Shown piece after piece: positions 28,493 through 38,318 of a stretch of 64,000 nucleotides of DNA. Position 1 is the first letter of the stretch; each line of letters opens with the position of its first letter. Origin of the DNA: CAKZLS01 sp963771545 (GTDB lineage Bacteria > Pseudomonadota > Alphaproteobacteria > Rhodospirillales > Defluviicoccaceae). The notes below the pieces were generated by a model. That model did no database searches. It saw only the letters and a list, made by a program, of their open reading frames with translations, and had not been told where the DNA came from. Both the position numbers and the translations under genes were made by a program. Location: the NCBI GenBank assembly GCA_963771545.1, contig CAVYTX010000003.1, positions 744,001 through 808,000 of the forward strand, given 5' to 3'.

Positions 28493-31144
28493 TCAAACCG
28501 TCCAGGGCGCGGGGGCGCCGGCATCGATGCCATGGCGCTCGATCGCCTTTGCGAGCGTGTCGCGAGGGGTCGCCCCGTCGCGCGCCAGCAGATCGAGGGC
28601 GGCGAGGACGATGTTGCGCCGGTCGACCTCGAAGAACCGCCGCAGCGCGTCGCGGGTATCGGACCGGCCGAACCCGTCCGTGCCGAGCGCGGTGAACCGG
28701 CCCTCGACATGAGGCGCGATGAGCTGCGGGACGGCGCGCACATAGTCGCTCGCGGCGATGATCGGTGCATCGCCCGCCAGCAGACGCGCGATATGGGAGA
28801 CTTCCGGCTCCGCTGTCGGATTCAAGCGATTGTTCCGTTCGACCGCGCGTGCGTCGCGCTCGAGCTCGGAGAAGCTGGTGGCGCTGAACACCTCCGCGCC
28901 AACGCCCCAATCGTCGCGCAGCATCTCGGCGGCGGCCTCGACCTCGCGCAGGATCGCGCCGGACCCCAAAAGCCGGACCCGGCCCTCCGCCTTGTCCTTG
29001 GGCTTGACCTCGCGGAGACGGTAGAGACCTTTGACAATATCGCTCGCGACCCCTTCCGGCATCGACGGATTGCCGTAGTTCTCATTCATGACGGTGAGGT
29101 AGTAGAACGCGTTGTCCTGCTCTTCCATCATGCGCCGGGCGCCATGATCGAGCAGCACCGCCACCTCATAGGCATAGCAGGGATCGTAGGCGCGGCAGTT
29201 GGGAACCGCCGCCGCCATCAAGTGGCTGGAGCCGTCCTGATGTTGCAACCCCTCGCCGCCGAGGGTCGAGCGTCCCGCCGTCGCCCCGACCAGGAAACCG
29301 CGCGAGCGCTGATCCGCGGCGGCCCAGATCAGATCGCCGACCCGCTGGAAGCCGAACATCGAATAGTAGATGTAGATCGGCAGCATCGCCTCGCCGTGGA
29401 CACTGTAGGAGGTGGCGGCGGCGGTCCACGAGGCGAGCGCTCCCGCCTCGGTGATGCCCTCTTCAAGAAGCTGCCCGTCCGCCGCCTCGCGATACGCGAG
29501 CATCGACGATGCGTCTTCGGGTTCGTAAAGCTGACCGCCGGGCGCATAGATGCCGATCTGGCGGAACAGGTTCGCCATGCCGAAGGTGCGCGCTTCGTCG
29601 GCGACGATCGGCACGATCCGGGGGCCGAGCGTCTTGTCGCGCAACATGCCGCCGACCATCCGCACGAAGGCCATGGTCGAGGACATTGCCTTGCCCCCGG
29701 ATTCCAGCGCGAACTTGGCATAGCTTTCGAGCGGCGGCACCGCGACCGGCGCCGCCTTGGTCCGCCGCGCGGGCATGAAACCGCCGAGCGCTTCGCGGCG
29801 AGACCGCAGGTAGCGCATTTCCTCGCTGTCCTCGGCGGGCTTGAAGAATTCGAGTGCCTCGACCTGGACGTCCGACATCGGCAGAGCGAAGCGGTCACGG
29901 AACGCCTTCAGCGCATTGAGATCGAGTTTCTTCGACTGATGCGCGGTCATCCGGCTTTCACCGGCATCGCCCATGCCGAAGCCCTTCTTTGTCTTGGTAA
30001 GGATCACTGTCGGACGGCCTTCATGTGCCGATGCTTCGGTAAAGGCCGCATGCAGTTTGCGAAAGTCATGTCCGCCCCGGCGCAGGCGATCCACGTCGTC
30101 ATTGCTCAAATGCGAGACCAACGCCGCCGTCTCGGGGTCCTCCTCGAAGAAATGCTTGAGGTTATAGGCCCCATCCTTCGCACCGAGCGTCTGGTATTTG
30201 CCATCCACCGTCGCGGCGAAGCGGCGCAGCAGCGCGTGCTTGGTGTCGCGGGCGAAGAGCGCGTCCCACTCCGAACCCCACAGCACCTTGATGACGTTCC
30301 ACCCGGCGCCCCGGAACAGCGCCTCGAACTCCTGGATGACCTGACCGTTGCCCCGCACCGGTCCGTCAAGGCGCTGAAGATTGCAGTTGATGACGAAGGT
30401 CAGGTTGTCGAGTTTCTCGCGCGTGGCGAGGCCGAGCGCGGCGACCGATTCCGGCTCGTCCATCTCGCCGTCGCCGAACACACCCCAGACGCGCCGTCCG
30501 CTCGTGGGCCGCAGGCCGCGTGCGTCGAGATACCGCATGAACCGCGCCGCGTAGATTGCGCTGATCGGACCGATCCCCATCGAGCCGGTCGGAAACTGCC
30601 AGAACTCCGGCATCAGCCAGGGATGCGGATAGGAGCATAGACCCCCGCCGCCGACTTCCTGCCGGTATTTCGCAATCGTCTCGTCGCCGAGACGTCCTTC
30701 GAGATACGCGCGCGCATAGATGCCCGGCGCCGAATGCGCTTGAAAGAATACGAGATCGCCGTCGTCTCCGGCGCGGAAGAAGTGGTTGAAACCGACCTCG
30801 AATATCTCGGCGGCGGAGGCATAGCTCGCGATATGGCCGCCAAGATCGCCATAGGCCGCGTTAGCGCGCATCACCATCGCCAACGCATTCCAGCGCAGAA
30901 TCGCGGTGACGCGTTCCTCGATGCGGAGATCGCCGGGATAGGGGGGTTGTTCCTCGAGCGGTATGGAATTGCGGTAGGCGGTGTAGGGGAGCGGCCGGCG
31001 CTTGATGGCCAGATCCTCCGCCCGCGCTTCCAGCGCATCGAGCATCGCCTCGGCGTGCTCGCGCCCGCGATGCGCGACGAGGGCGTCGAGGGATGCGAGC
31101 CACTCTTCGCGCTCCAGATCGAAATCGTCCACGACACCCTCCAT
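28493..31144 (-). CDS. aceE: pyruvate dehydrogenase E1 component, homodimeric
   Basis: An 883-residue E1 of the large single-chain AceE type. The thiamine diphosphate motif runs from GDGEMDEPESVAALGLATRE to the VINCN end. Other conserved blocks are GGGGLCSYPHPWLMPEFWQF-like residues (GGGLCSYPHPWLMPEFWQF), TKTKKGFGMGDAGESRMTAH and GRSTLGGEGLQHQDGSSHL. It decarboxylates pyruvate and acetylates the E2 lipoyl arm. It is divergent from the M20 amidohydrolase, with 91 bases between starts, including an A8 run. Together with aceF it is an intact two-gene operon. Confidence 0.95.
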   Translation of the reverse strand: MEGVVDDFDLEREEWLASLDALVAHRGREHAEAMLDALEARAEDLAIKRRPLPYTAYRNSIPLEEQPPYPGDLRIEERVTAILRWNALAMVMRANAAYGDLGGHIASYASAAEIFEVGFNHFFRAGDDGDLVFFQAHSAPGIYARAYLEGRLGDETIAKYRQEVGGGGLCSYPHPWLMPEFWQFPTGSMGIGPISAIYAARFMRYLDARGLRPTSGRRVWGVFGDGEMDEPESVAALGLATREKLDNLTFVINCNLQRLDGPVRGNGQVIQEFEALFRGAGWNVIKVLWGSEWDALFARDTKHALLRRFAATVDGKYQTLGAKDGAYNLKHFFEEDPETAALVSHLSNDDVDRLRRGGHDFRKLHAAFTEASAHEGRPTVILTKTKKGFGMGDAGESRMTAHQSKKLDLNALKAFRDRFALPMSDVQVEALEFFKPAEDSEEMRYLRSRREALGGFMPARRTKAAPVAVPPLESYAKFALESGGKAMSSTMAFVRMVGGMLRDKTLGPRIVPIVADEARTFGMANLFRQIGIYAPGGQLYEPEDASSMLAYREAADGQLLEEGITEAGALASWTAAATSYSVHGEAMLPIYIYYSMFGFQRVGDLIWAAADQRSRGFLVGATAGRSTLGGEGLQHQDGSSHLMAAAVPNCRAYDPCYAYEVAVLLDHGARRMMEEQDNAFYYLTVMNENYGNPSMPEGVASDIVKGLYRLREVKPKDKAEGRVRLLGSGAILREVEAAAEMLRDDWGVGAEVFSATSFSELERDARAVERNNRLNPTAEPEVSHIARLLAGDAPIIAASDYVRAVPQLIAPHVEGRFTALGTDGFGRSDTRDALRRFFEVDRRNIVLAALDLLARDGATPRDTLAKAIERHGIDAGAPAPWTV

Positions 31145-31235
31145 TCATCTCGCTATATAAGCGTTTGTAGTCTGTATCGATAAAAAAAAGATAGTTCGCA
31201 CGACGATAGAAGGTGCCCGTGGGAGGAGCGGAAGT

Positions 31236-32408
31236 ATGTCGGCTATCGAACGCATTGCCCATCTTTACGACGACATGGCCGCGTGGCGGCAAGACATTCA
31301 CGCTCATCCAGAAACGGCGTTCGAAGAGGAGCGGACGTCGGCTTTCGTAGCCGATAAGCTTGCCAGCTTCGGGATCGGCGTACATCGCGGCCTAGCCGAA
31401 ACGGGAGTCGTCGGGACATTGAAGTCAGGGACGGGCCAGCGAGCCATCGCCCTTCGGGCCGACATGGATGCGCTTCATGTTCAGGAGTTGAACGATTTTG
31501 CGCATCGGTCCCGCAACGACGGCAAGATGCACGCCTGCGGCCACGACGGGCACACGGCCATGCTGCTAGGAGCGGCGCGTTACCTGGCGGAGACGCGGAG
31601 CTTCGATGGAACGGTTCATTTCATCTTTCAACCGGCGGAGGAAAATGAAGGCGGCGGCCGCGTGATGGTCGAACAAGGACTGTTCGACCAGTTTCCGGTC
31701 GAGTCCGTCTATGGCATGCACAACTGGCCAGGCCTGCAAGTGGGGCGGTTCGGGGTCCTGAAGGGACCGGTAATGGCGGCCTTCGACGTATTCGAGATCA
31801 TGATCGAGGGGCGCGGCTGCCATGCCGCCATGCCACATCTCGGCGTGGATCCGGTGATCGCGACCGGGACCATTATCCAGGCTGTGCAGACGATCGTTAG
31901 TCGCAAGGTCAGTCCACTCGATTCCGGCGTCGTCAGCCTGACGCAGATTCATGGCGGTGATACCTGGAACGTTATCCCGGAGATCGTGATAATGCGTGGC
32001 ACGACCCGAAGTTTCAGACCGGAGACGCAGAACCTAATCGAAGCCTCGATCCATGATATCGGCAAGGCCGCCGAAGCGGCCCACGGTGTCAAGGTTTCGA
32101 TTCGTTACGATCGGCGCTACCCGGCCACGGTCAACACCTCCGAGGAAGCGGAGTTGGCCGCGGCGGCGGCGAGCGAGGTTGTCGGCGCCGAGAGTGTCCT
32201 AACAGATCTCGATCCCAGCATGGCTTCGGAGGACTTCGCCTTTATGCTCCAGAAGCGGCCAGGCTGTTACGTATGGATCGGCAACGGTCCCCAAGAGGGA
32301 GGCTGCATGCTGCACAGCCCCCATTTCGACTTCAACGACCAGAGCCTTCCGGTCGGCGCCGACTACTGGGCCCGTCTGGTGGAGAAAATACTACCGTTGT
32401 CAGTGTGA
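31236..32408 (+). CDS. M20 family amidohydrolase (hippurate hydrolase type)
   Basis: A 390-residue M20D metallohydrolase. Metal ligand motifs visible are ALRADMDALHV, KMHACGHDGHTAMLLGAARY, FIFQPAEENEGGGRVMVEQG with the acidic catalytic pair, YGMHNWPG, and the lid histidine in GCHAAMPHLGVDP. These enzymes cleave N-acyl amino acids, hippurate or indole-acetyl amino acids. ATG 31236 follows GGGAGGAGCGG. It is followed by two membrane genes, suggesting uptake and hydrolysis of an amide substrate. Confidence 0.9.
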   Translation: MSAIERIAHLYDDMAAWRQDIHAHPETAFEEERTSAFVADKLASFGIGVHRGLAETGVVGTLKSGTGQRAIALRADMDALHVQELNDFAHRSRNDGKMHACGHDGHTAMLLGAARYLAETRSFDGTVHFIFQPAEENEGGGRVMVEQGLFDQFPVESVYGMHNWPGLQVGRFGVLKGPVMAAFDVFEIMIEGRGCHAAMPHLGVDPVIATGTIIQAVQTIVSRKVSPLDSGVVSLTQIHGGDTWNVIPEIVIMRGTTRSFRPETQNLIEASIHDIGKAAEAAHGVKVSIRYDRRYPATVNTSEEAELAAAAASEVVGAESVLTDLDPSMASEDFAFMLQKRPGCYVWIGNGPQEGGCMLHSPHFDFNDQSLPVGADYWARLVEKILPLSV

Positions 32409-32429
32409 ACCACAGGAAATGAGTGGAAA

Positions 32430-33263
32430 ATGCATAGAGCTCTAGAATCACAAGTCGAAGCCTGGAAGCTTCATGCCGTAGTTCTTGCACTAGTCATTAT
32501 CTCCGAACTCATATATATCATCCAGATCCCTGTCGGCTTTGGAACTATTCTACTTCTTCCTCTGCTGTACTCCTTCGTTCTCGGTGGCCTGATCAATCCG
32601 AACGTCACGGGAATTTTCAAGAAGTACATCGGTGAACGGGAGGTAAAGGAGGCGACGCCGCTGATCGTCATCGCCATCATGCCGTTCATCGCCAAATTCG
32701 GGACGCTGGTGGGCCCAGCCATGGACACCCTCATCAAGGCGGGACCGGCTCTCATTCTTCAGGAACTCGGCAATCTCGCCACCATGGTGATCGCCCTGCC
32801 GCTCGCCGTTCTGGTCTTTCGTATGCGGCGCGAAAGCATCGGCGCGACCTACTCCATCGCCCGAGAGCCCAATATCGCCATCATCGCCGACCGGTACGGA
32901 CTGTCCGGCGATGAAGGGGCGGGAGTCATGGGCGTCTACGTGGTGGGCACGATGTTCGGCACTATTTTCTTCGCGCTCTTGGCATCTTTCGCCGCCTCAA
33001 TCGAACTCTTCCATCCGCATGCCCTCGCCATGGCGTGCGGGGTTGGTAGCGGCAGCATGATGGCGGCCTGCGCGGGGTCACTGGCCTCCCTGCTTCCCGA
33101 CATGAAAGAGGAGATTCTTGCCTTTGCCGGTGCCAGCAACCTCCTGACTTATGCCACGGGTCTTTATATCGGCTTATTCATCGCGTTGCCGATCGCGGAG
33201 TGGCTTTACCGCTTGATGGGTCGATGGAGGCCGCCCGAAAAGGCCGAGGGAGAACCGTCATGA
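32430..33263 (+). CDS. DUF3100-like integral membrane protein
   Basis: A 277-residue protein with about seven predicted hydrophobic helices, starting with VVLALVIISELIYIIQIPVG and FGTILLLPLLYSFVLGGLIN. The IP-G-GTILLLPLLY pattern resembles DUF3100 membrane proteins. Charged loops include FKKYIGEREVKEATPLIVIA and YSIAREPNIAIIADRYGLSG. Probably a transporter subunit. ATGA overlap with the next gene shows translational coupling, and the M20 hydrolase is 21 bases upstream. Confidence 0.75.
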   Translation: MHRALESQVEAWKLHAVVLALVIISELIYIIQIPVGFGTILLLPLLYSFVLGGLINPNVTGIFKKYIGEREVKEATPLIVIAIMPFIAKFGTLVGPAMDTLIKAGPALILQELGNLATMVIALPLAVLVFRMRRESIGATYSIAREPNIAIIADRYGLSGDEGAGVMGVYVVGTMFGTIFFALLASFAASIELFHPHALAMACGVGSGSMMAACAGSLASLLPDMKEEILAFAGASNLLTYATGLYIGLFIALPIAEWLYRLMGRWRPPEKAEGEPS

Positions 33264-33733
33264 AGGCTGCGGCACGCCCCCGGATCGATCTGGTCGACCA
33301 TGCGGTCGTCCTGGTCATCATCCTGCTGATCGGGCTAATTGGGAACACGATTGGCCCGGACATCCCGATCGCGGCCGCCATACCCGGGGTGCTGATCCTC
33401 TACGCCATGACCATGATCGGGCTTGTGCTCACGAAGTTTGCGCCGTTCTACCTGCCGAGCGTGGCGTGGATCTCAACCGTCGGAATCGTCCTGACGTTGC
33501 CGTGGACGCCCGGGTCGGAGTGGATCCTCAAACACGTCACGCAGGTGAACGTCCTCGCCCTGGCCACGCCGGTCTTGGCGTACGCCGGTCTTGCGATTTC
33601 GAAGCACGAGTTCGAAACGTTCAAGCATTCCGGCTGGAAGATCATCATTATCGCGATTTTGGTCTTCATCGGGACCTATCTCGGCTCGGCTCTGGTCGCC
33701 CAGATCGTCCTTCAGATGCAGGGACTGATCTGA
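33260..33733 (+). CDS. small integral membrane protein, partner of the DUF3100-like protein
   Basis: A 157-residue protein with about five hydrophobic helices (VVLVIILLIGLIGNTIGPDI, GVLILYAMTMIGLVLTKFAP, VNVLALATPVLAYAGLAISK, WKIIIIAILVFIGTYLGSAL). ATG 33260 overlaps the previous stop as ATGA. Not recognised to a named family. The pairing with a larger membrane protein and an amidohydrolase suggests a two-component uptake system. Confidence 0.75.
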   Translation: MKAAARPRIDLVDHAVVLVIILLIGLIGNTIGPDIPIAAAIPGVLILYAMTMIGLVLTKFAPFYLPSVAWISTVGIVLTLPWTPGSEWILKHVTQVNVLALATPVLAYAGLAISKHEFETFKHSGWKIIIIAILVFIGTYLGSALVAQIVLQMQGLI

Positions 33734-34130
33734 TGCGCTCGGAAGAACAATATCTACGATCCGGCGGTCGGTAAAGCCCGAGTCGAGTCCGATTGTTGGG
33801 TCCTTGGAGCGACCGACCTGGCCGAGCGCCCAACATCTTCGCGAGCGCCATTAAGTATGGCGCTGACTTGATCACATTGTGGGGACGGAAGTGGAGCGCC
33901 GGTATGCAAATGCGAGTGTTTCCCCCAGGAGCACCCGATCGTTTTCAGTGACGGCGGCCGATGCTTTCCTTGCACCTCCCCGAATGCTACTTTTCGCTCG
34001 GCGCGTTGGGTCGCGTGAGTGCCCCATCTAGGGTGCGCGGGGATCGCGGTGCCCAGCGCCAAGATTGGATTGCCAAAAAACAATCGGCGACATCGGTGTC
34101 GCCAATCGAAACAAGAGCGGGGAGAAAAAG
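33734..34130. other. intergenic region, hairpin only
   Basis: About 400 bases without a convincing reading frame. AGCGCCAT (33844-33851) and ATGGCGCT (33857-33864) form an 8-bp stem with a 5-base loop, possibly a terminator-like structure after the membrane pair, though no T run follows. The last 20 bases contain GCGGGGAGAAAAAG, the leader of the next gene. Confidence 0.5.
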
Positions 34131-35330
34131 ATGCGCAAAATAGGACTTTTGCCACGACTGATCATCGGTTTGGCGACAGGAATTCTCATCGGATATTTGT
34201 GTTCGCTCGCCGGATTGGAGTGGCCGGTACGGCTGCTCGCCACCTTCAGTGGCCTGTTCGGCGGTTTCCTCGGGTATATTATTCCCTTTATCATTCTCGG
34301 CTATATCGCTTACGGCATCGCTGATCTGAGACGGGACGCCGGCAAGCTTCTGCTTTTGACGGTCGTCATCGCCTACGGTTCTACCGTCGTGGCCGGCACC
34401 TTGGCCTATGGCACCAGTTCCATCTTGTTGCCGGGAATCGGGGCGGGCCGCAGCATCGAAAACCCGGAGCACGCTTTGCTCACCGCATTCTTTCAAGTAG
34501 ACATGCCGCCATTGATGGGTGTCATGACCGCGCTGATCACCGCGTTCCTTTTGGGGCTCGGCATGGCCGCCATCGGCAGCCAGACGATGTATTCGTTTAT
34601 GAAGGAATTCGAGGCGATCATAAGCAAGACCATCCACAGCGTCATCATTCCGCTGCTTCCGATCTACATCGGCGGCATCTTTGCCAACATGACCTTCGCC
34701 GGGCAGGTTTGGGAAACAATGGCGGTGTTTGGCCGGGTGTTTGCGCTGGTCATTGCCATGCACCTCACCTACATCATCGTGCAATATCTGCTGGCCGGCA
34801 TGATCGCCGGAAAAAATCCGTTGCGGGCGTTGCGCAACATGTTGCCCGCCTATGTGACCGCCATCGGCACGCAGTCGTCCGCCGCGACCATTCCGGTGAC
34901 CCTGCGCGGCGCCAAAAAGAACGTTTCGGACGACGTCGCTGACTTCGCGATTCCCCTCTGCGCCACTATTCACCTCTCCGGCAGCACCATTACCCTGACC
35001 ACTTGCGCCATGGCGATCATGTTCATGGGCGGCACCACACCGACCTTTGGGGCCGTGTTTCCGTTCATCCTGATGCTGGGCGTAACCATGGTCGCGGCAC
35101 CCGGTGTCCCCGGCGGCGCCGTGATGGCGGCTCTCGGCCTGCTATCCTCGATGCTGGGCTTCACCGACGCGCAGCTGGCACTGATGATCGCGCTATACCT
35201 GACGCAGGACAGCTTCGGCACCGCCGCCAATGTGACCGGCGACGGCGCCATCGCGCTGGTCGTCGACCGGTTCGCCAAGCCCAGCAAGCCGGCTCCGGCA
35301 GAGGTCGCCGCGCAGGCGGAGACGGCGTAG
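34131..35330 (+). CDS. dicarboxylate/amino acid:cation symporter (DAACS family)
   Basis: A 399-residue membrane protein of the glutamate/dicarboxylate symporter family. The serine-rich re-entrant loop is AIGTQSSAATIPVTLRGAKK, followed by the NVSDDVADFAIPLCATIHLS helix region and the C-terminal NVTGDGAIALVVDRF, where the family has a conserved substrate-binding Asp and Asn. Hydrophobic helices at the N-terminus (LPRLIIGLATGILIGYLCSL). ATG 34131 has a GGGGAGAA leader. Substrate likely an acidic amino acid or dicarboxylate; the exact one is not readable. Confidence 0.9.
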   Translation: MRKIGLLPRLIIGLATGILIGYLCSLAGLEWPVRLLATFSGLFGGFLGYIIPFIILGYIAYGIADLRRDAGKLLLLTVVIAYGSTVVAGTLAYGTSSILLPGIGAGRSIENPEHALLTAFFQVDMPPLMGVMTALITAFLLGLGMAAIGSQTMYSFMKEFEAIISKTIHSVIIPLLPIYIGGIFANMTFAGQVWETMAVFGRVFALVIAMHLTYIIVQYLLAGMIAGKNPLRALRNMLPAYVTAIGTQSSAATIPVTLRGAKKNVSDDVADFAIPLCATIHLSGSTITLTTCAMAIMFMGGTTPTFGAVFPFILMLGVTMVAAPGVPGGAVMAALGLLSSMLGFTDAQLALMIALYLTQDSFGTAANVTGDGAIALVVDRFAKPSKPAPAEVAAQAETA

Positions 35331-35418
35331 TCCGCCTTGCGGCCGCGGCGGCCAGGTTCAACGATGGCCGCCGCGGCTCCGCATCGGGAAGACCCGTTCC
35401 TGATGACCGTTGGCATTA

Positions 35419-35680
35419 TACCAACGGTCATTAATAATGACCCATTGTGACGGCCTATCGAGGTTTCCGGCGAGGAGCGCGGTGCGCAGTGATGCGGGAG
35501 CATCATAAACGCCGCGCGACGCTGTCCGGAAACCTCGATAGGCCGCCCGCAGGGTCGTGTTTCGCGCATCCTCGGGGCGTCAGAACCGCTTGACGATGGG
35601 TCCCCATCGCCGGCGCGGTCCCTCCTGCCGAGGATGCGGGAAACACGATCACAATGAGTCATTATTAACGACCGTTGGTA
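35419..35680. mobile_element. 262-bp non-coding structured element, family A (complete copy)
   Basis: The ends TACCAACGGTCATTAATAAT and, inverted, TACCAACGGTCGTTAATAAT are about 30-base terminal repeats reaching to the sequence TGTGA. The flanks are TTA (35416-35418) and TTA (35681-35683), a probable 3-base target duplication. Inside lie two long hairpins: stem II, 35451-35470 with 35526-35545 (20 perfect pairs), and stem I, 35555-35575 with 35628-35648 (one mismatch), each with a smaller hairpin at its tip. No reading frame, so it must be mobilised in trans like a MITE. It sits exactly at the stop codon of the following binding-protein gene without altering it. Its core is homologous to the element at 38984-39245. 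Confidence 0.85.
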
Positions 35681-36810
35681 TTACTCCAGGATGGCAAACG
35701 CGCCGTCCCGCATGATCAACACGACGGCGCCCTCGGCCGTGCCGGGATCGCGCCGCGGCGAGAACCAGAAGGGTCCCAGCACGCCGTCATGGTGGGTCTG
35801 CATCAGCCCCGCGCGGATGTTATCGCCGTTGGTGTCTCCAGCAAGATCGATCGCCGCGGCGATGATATGCGCGGTGTCATAGGCCTGCGCCGCGAACTGA
35901 TCGGGATCCTGACCGTACTTCGCCCTGTAGGCTTCGACGAAGCGCTGATTGGCGGGGTCGGCCCGGCCCAGGAACCATGGGCTGCCGACGAGGACGCCGT
36001 CGGCCGCGGCGCCGGCGTCCTCACCCAGCTTGGGCGAGTTGAAGCCGTCGCCGCCGATGAACACCGTGGACGGCGGAATGTTGAGCTCGCGCGCCTGCAT
36101 CAGGATGGCGGCCGCCGGTTCGATGAGCGCGGAGATCACGACGGCGTCGGGCTTGCGCTCGGCAATGCGGGTCAACTGCCCGGAGAAATCGTCGTCGCCG
36201 TGGCGAAACGTCTCGGTTGCCAGGATCTCGATGCCGAGGCTTTCCAAATGGGTTCGGAACACCTGGTATTCCGAACTGGTGAACGCATCGTCGATGCCGT
36301 AAAGGATGCCGGCGGACTTGATGCCATAGTGTTGCCGCGCCTTTTCCAGCAAGACCGGAATGACACGCGAGGCGGGAAGCGCGGTGCGAAACACATACGG
36401 CCCGATATCGGTGACGCCGAGCGCGGTCGCCGACGAACTGACGAGGGGCACACGCCGCTCAACCGCGAGGGGACCGACCGCGAACGTCCCGATCGAGAGC
36501 GTGGGCCCGATGATGAGTGGGACGCGATAGCTGTCGATGAGACGGCGCGCGCCGAGCACCGCCCGCGCGGGCTCACCGGCCGAATCCTCGAAAATCAAGC
36601 GCAATTGCCGGCCGCGCAGCACGCCCCCCGCGGCGTTGATTTCGGCCACGGCAAGCTCCAGACCGTTTCGGATGGCGGCGCCATAAGGCGCGTTCGGACC
36701 GCTCAGCGCCTGGATCGCGCCGAGCATCACGTACTGCTGTTGCGCCGCCGCGGAACCCACACCGGAAGCCAGCGCCGCAGACAGCAAAATGGCTAAAACG
36801 GTCCTCATGC
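35681..36810 (-). CDS. branched-chain amino acid-type ABC transporter substrate-binding protein
   Basis: A 376-residue periplasmic binding protein. Signal peptide MRTVLAILLSAALASGVGSA then AAQQQ, followed by GAIQALSGPNAPYGAAIRNG, LIIGPTLSIGTFAVGPLAVE, YGIDDAFTSSEYQVFRTHLE and AAQAYDTAHIIAAAIDLAGD, typical of LivJ-type proteins. ATG 36808-36810 has a GGGAGGAAG leader. No permease or ATPase genes adjoin, so it is another orphan receptor. Its TAA stop lies at the edge of the inserted element at 35419-35680; restoring the empty site gives the same stop. Confidence 0.88.
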
Positions 36811-37037
36811 CAACACTTCCTCCCAGGGAAACATTTCGGGGAAACATTTCGGTCTTTCGTACTGTTCTGAAATCAACAATAATAGCGTAACAACAGCGGA
36901 CACAAGCCGGGACTCGATCACCGGCGCGGGGCACCGGTCATCTCCTCGATAAGCGTTACCGTCCGCCGAGCCGCCGCCGGCGACGTCGGCGGGAGAGGCG
37001 ATAGAGCCATTTCCGGCAAAACGGGAGGATGGGTACC

Positions 37038-38282
37038 ATGGCGCGGATCACGATCGACGACATCCGAACGGCGGCGAACGCCATTGCCGGCTCGATACCG
37101 GTCACGCCCGCGATCTCTTCTTCGATCCTATCCGAGCAGTTTGGCTGCCAGCTGACGCTGAAGCTGGAGAACCTTCACCACACCGGTTCCTTCAAGGAGC
37201 GGGGCGCGCTCAATAAACTGAGCGGCCTCAGCGACGACGTCCGGCGGAAGGGGGTTGTCGCCGCGTCGGCCGGTAATCATGCCCAAGGCGTCGCCCATCA
37301 TGCGACCCTGCTCGGCATCCCGTCGACCATCGTCATGCCGCGTCAAACGCCGTTCACCAAGGTGTCGCGCACCGAAGGCTTCGGCGGCCGGGTGGTGTTG
37401 ATCGGCGACAACCTCAGCGAGTCGCAACTCCACGCCGACGGCTTGGTCGCCGAGCAGGGGCTGACGATGGTTCATCCCTTTGACGACGCGGCGATCATCG
37501 CCGGTCAGGGTACGGTCGGGCTGGAACTGTTGGCGGCCGCGCCCGATCTCGACGACATCGTCGTGCCGATCGGGGGCGGCGGCATCATCTCCGGGATCGC
37601 GGTGGCCGCCAAGGCGATCAATCCGGACATCCGCATCACCGGCGTCGAGGCCGCGCTTTATCCCTCAATGAGCGATGCATTGAAGGGGAACACGCGCGAC
37701 TACGGCGGTCCGACCCTGGCCGAAGGCATCGCCGTCAAGAAGCCGGGAGCCCTGACCCGCGAGATCATCGGCGAGCTGGTCGATGACGTTCTTCTGGTCG
37801 ACGAGCCTATCTTGGAAGAAGCCGTGCACCTGATGCTCACCTCTCAGAGACTGCTCGTCGAAGGGGCCGGCGCCGCCGGCATCGCGGCCATCATGCAGGC
37901 TCCAGAGCGGTTCGCCGGACGGCGCGTCGGCGTCGTCATCACTGGCGGCAACATCGACGCGCGGCTGGTCTCGTCGATCTTGATGCGGGGACTGGTTCAT
38001 GACGGCCGCCTCGTCCACCTCGTCGTTCGGATCGACGATACCCCCGGCGCCCTGAGCCACGTCACCGGCCTGATCGGCCAGTGCGGCGGAAACATCCTCG
38101 AGGTCGACCATAACCGGATGTTGCTCGACGTTCCGGTCAAGCGCGCCAACGTCGATGTCGTCGTCGAGACACGAAACAGCGGTCATGTCGACGTCATCAA
38201 GGCCGAGCTCGCCGCCGCCGGTTTCGCCGTTAGGCAAGGCGGCGGTATAATACCAACGGTTGTCGATAATAACTCATTGTGA
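37038..38282 (+). CDS. threonine ammonia-lyase (catabolic type) with ACT domain
   Basis: A 414-residue PLP enzyme that deaminates threonine, and often serine, to the 2-oxo acid. The PLP lysine lies in HHTGSFKERGALNKL; AASAGNHAQGVAHHATLLG, the glycine loop VPIGGGGIISGIA and VITGGNIDARLVSSIL are family signatures. A C-terminal ACT domain begins at LVVRIDDTPGALSHVTGLIG. ATG 37038 was chosen because GGAGG sits nine bases upstream; the ATG at 37029 is too close. The last 13 residues (GIIPTVVDNNSL) and the stop are encoded by the mobile-element fragment at 38250-38318, so the natural C-terminus has been replaced. Confidence 0.9.
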   Translation: MARITIDDIRTAANAIAGSIPVTPAISSSILSEQFGCQLTLKLENLHHTGSFKERGALNKLSGLSDDVRRKGVVAASAGNHAQGVAHHATLLGIPSTIVMPRQTPFTKVSRTEGFGGRVVLIGDNLSESQLHADGLVAEQGLTMVHPFDDAAIIAGQGTVGLELLAAAPDLDDIVVPIGGGGIISGIAVAAKAINPDIRITGVEAALYPSMSDALKGNTRDYGGPTLAEGIAVKKPGALTREIIGELVDDVLLVDEPILEEAVHLMLTSQRLLVEGAGAAGIAAIMQAPERFAGRRVGVVITGGNIDARLVSSILMRGLVHDGRLVHLVVRIDDTPGALSHVTGLIGQCGGNILEVDHNRMLLDVPVKRANVDVVVETRNSGHVDVIKAELAAAGFAVRQGGGIIPTVVDNNSL

Positions 38283-38318
38283 CGGCCTTTCGAGGTTTCC
38301 GGACGGCGTCGCGCGGCG
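38250..38318. mobile_element. partial copy of the family A structured element
   Basis: ATACCAACGGTTGTCGATAA (from 38250) through CTCATTGTGACGGCC then TTCGAGGTTTCCGG matches the end and stem II arm of the element at 35419-35680; the following ACGGCGTCGCGCGGCG matches the inner side of the same hairpin in reverse orientation. The other half is missing. It supplies the 3' end of the threonine ammonia-lyase gene and, on the other strand, terminates an nhaC fragment. Confidence 0.8.

Noticed and set aside
27989..30640. An 883-codon open frame on the plus strand over aceE and aceF
   Set aside because: It mirrors aceE on the opposite strand; its protein has biased, repetitive composition and no family features, whereas aceE is clear. 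It is an antisense shadow in high-GC DNA.
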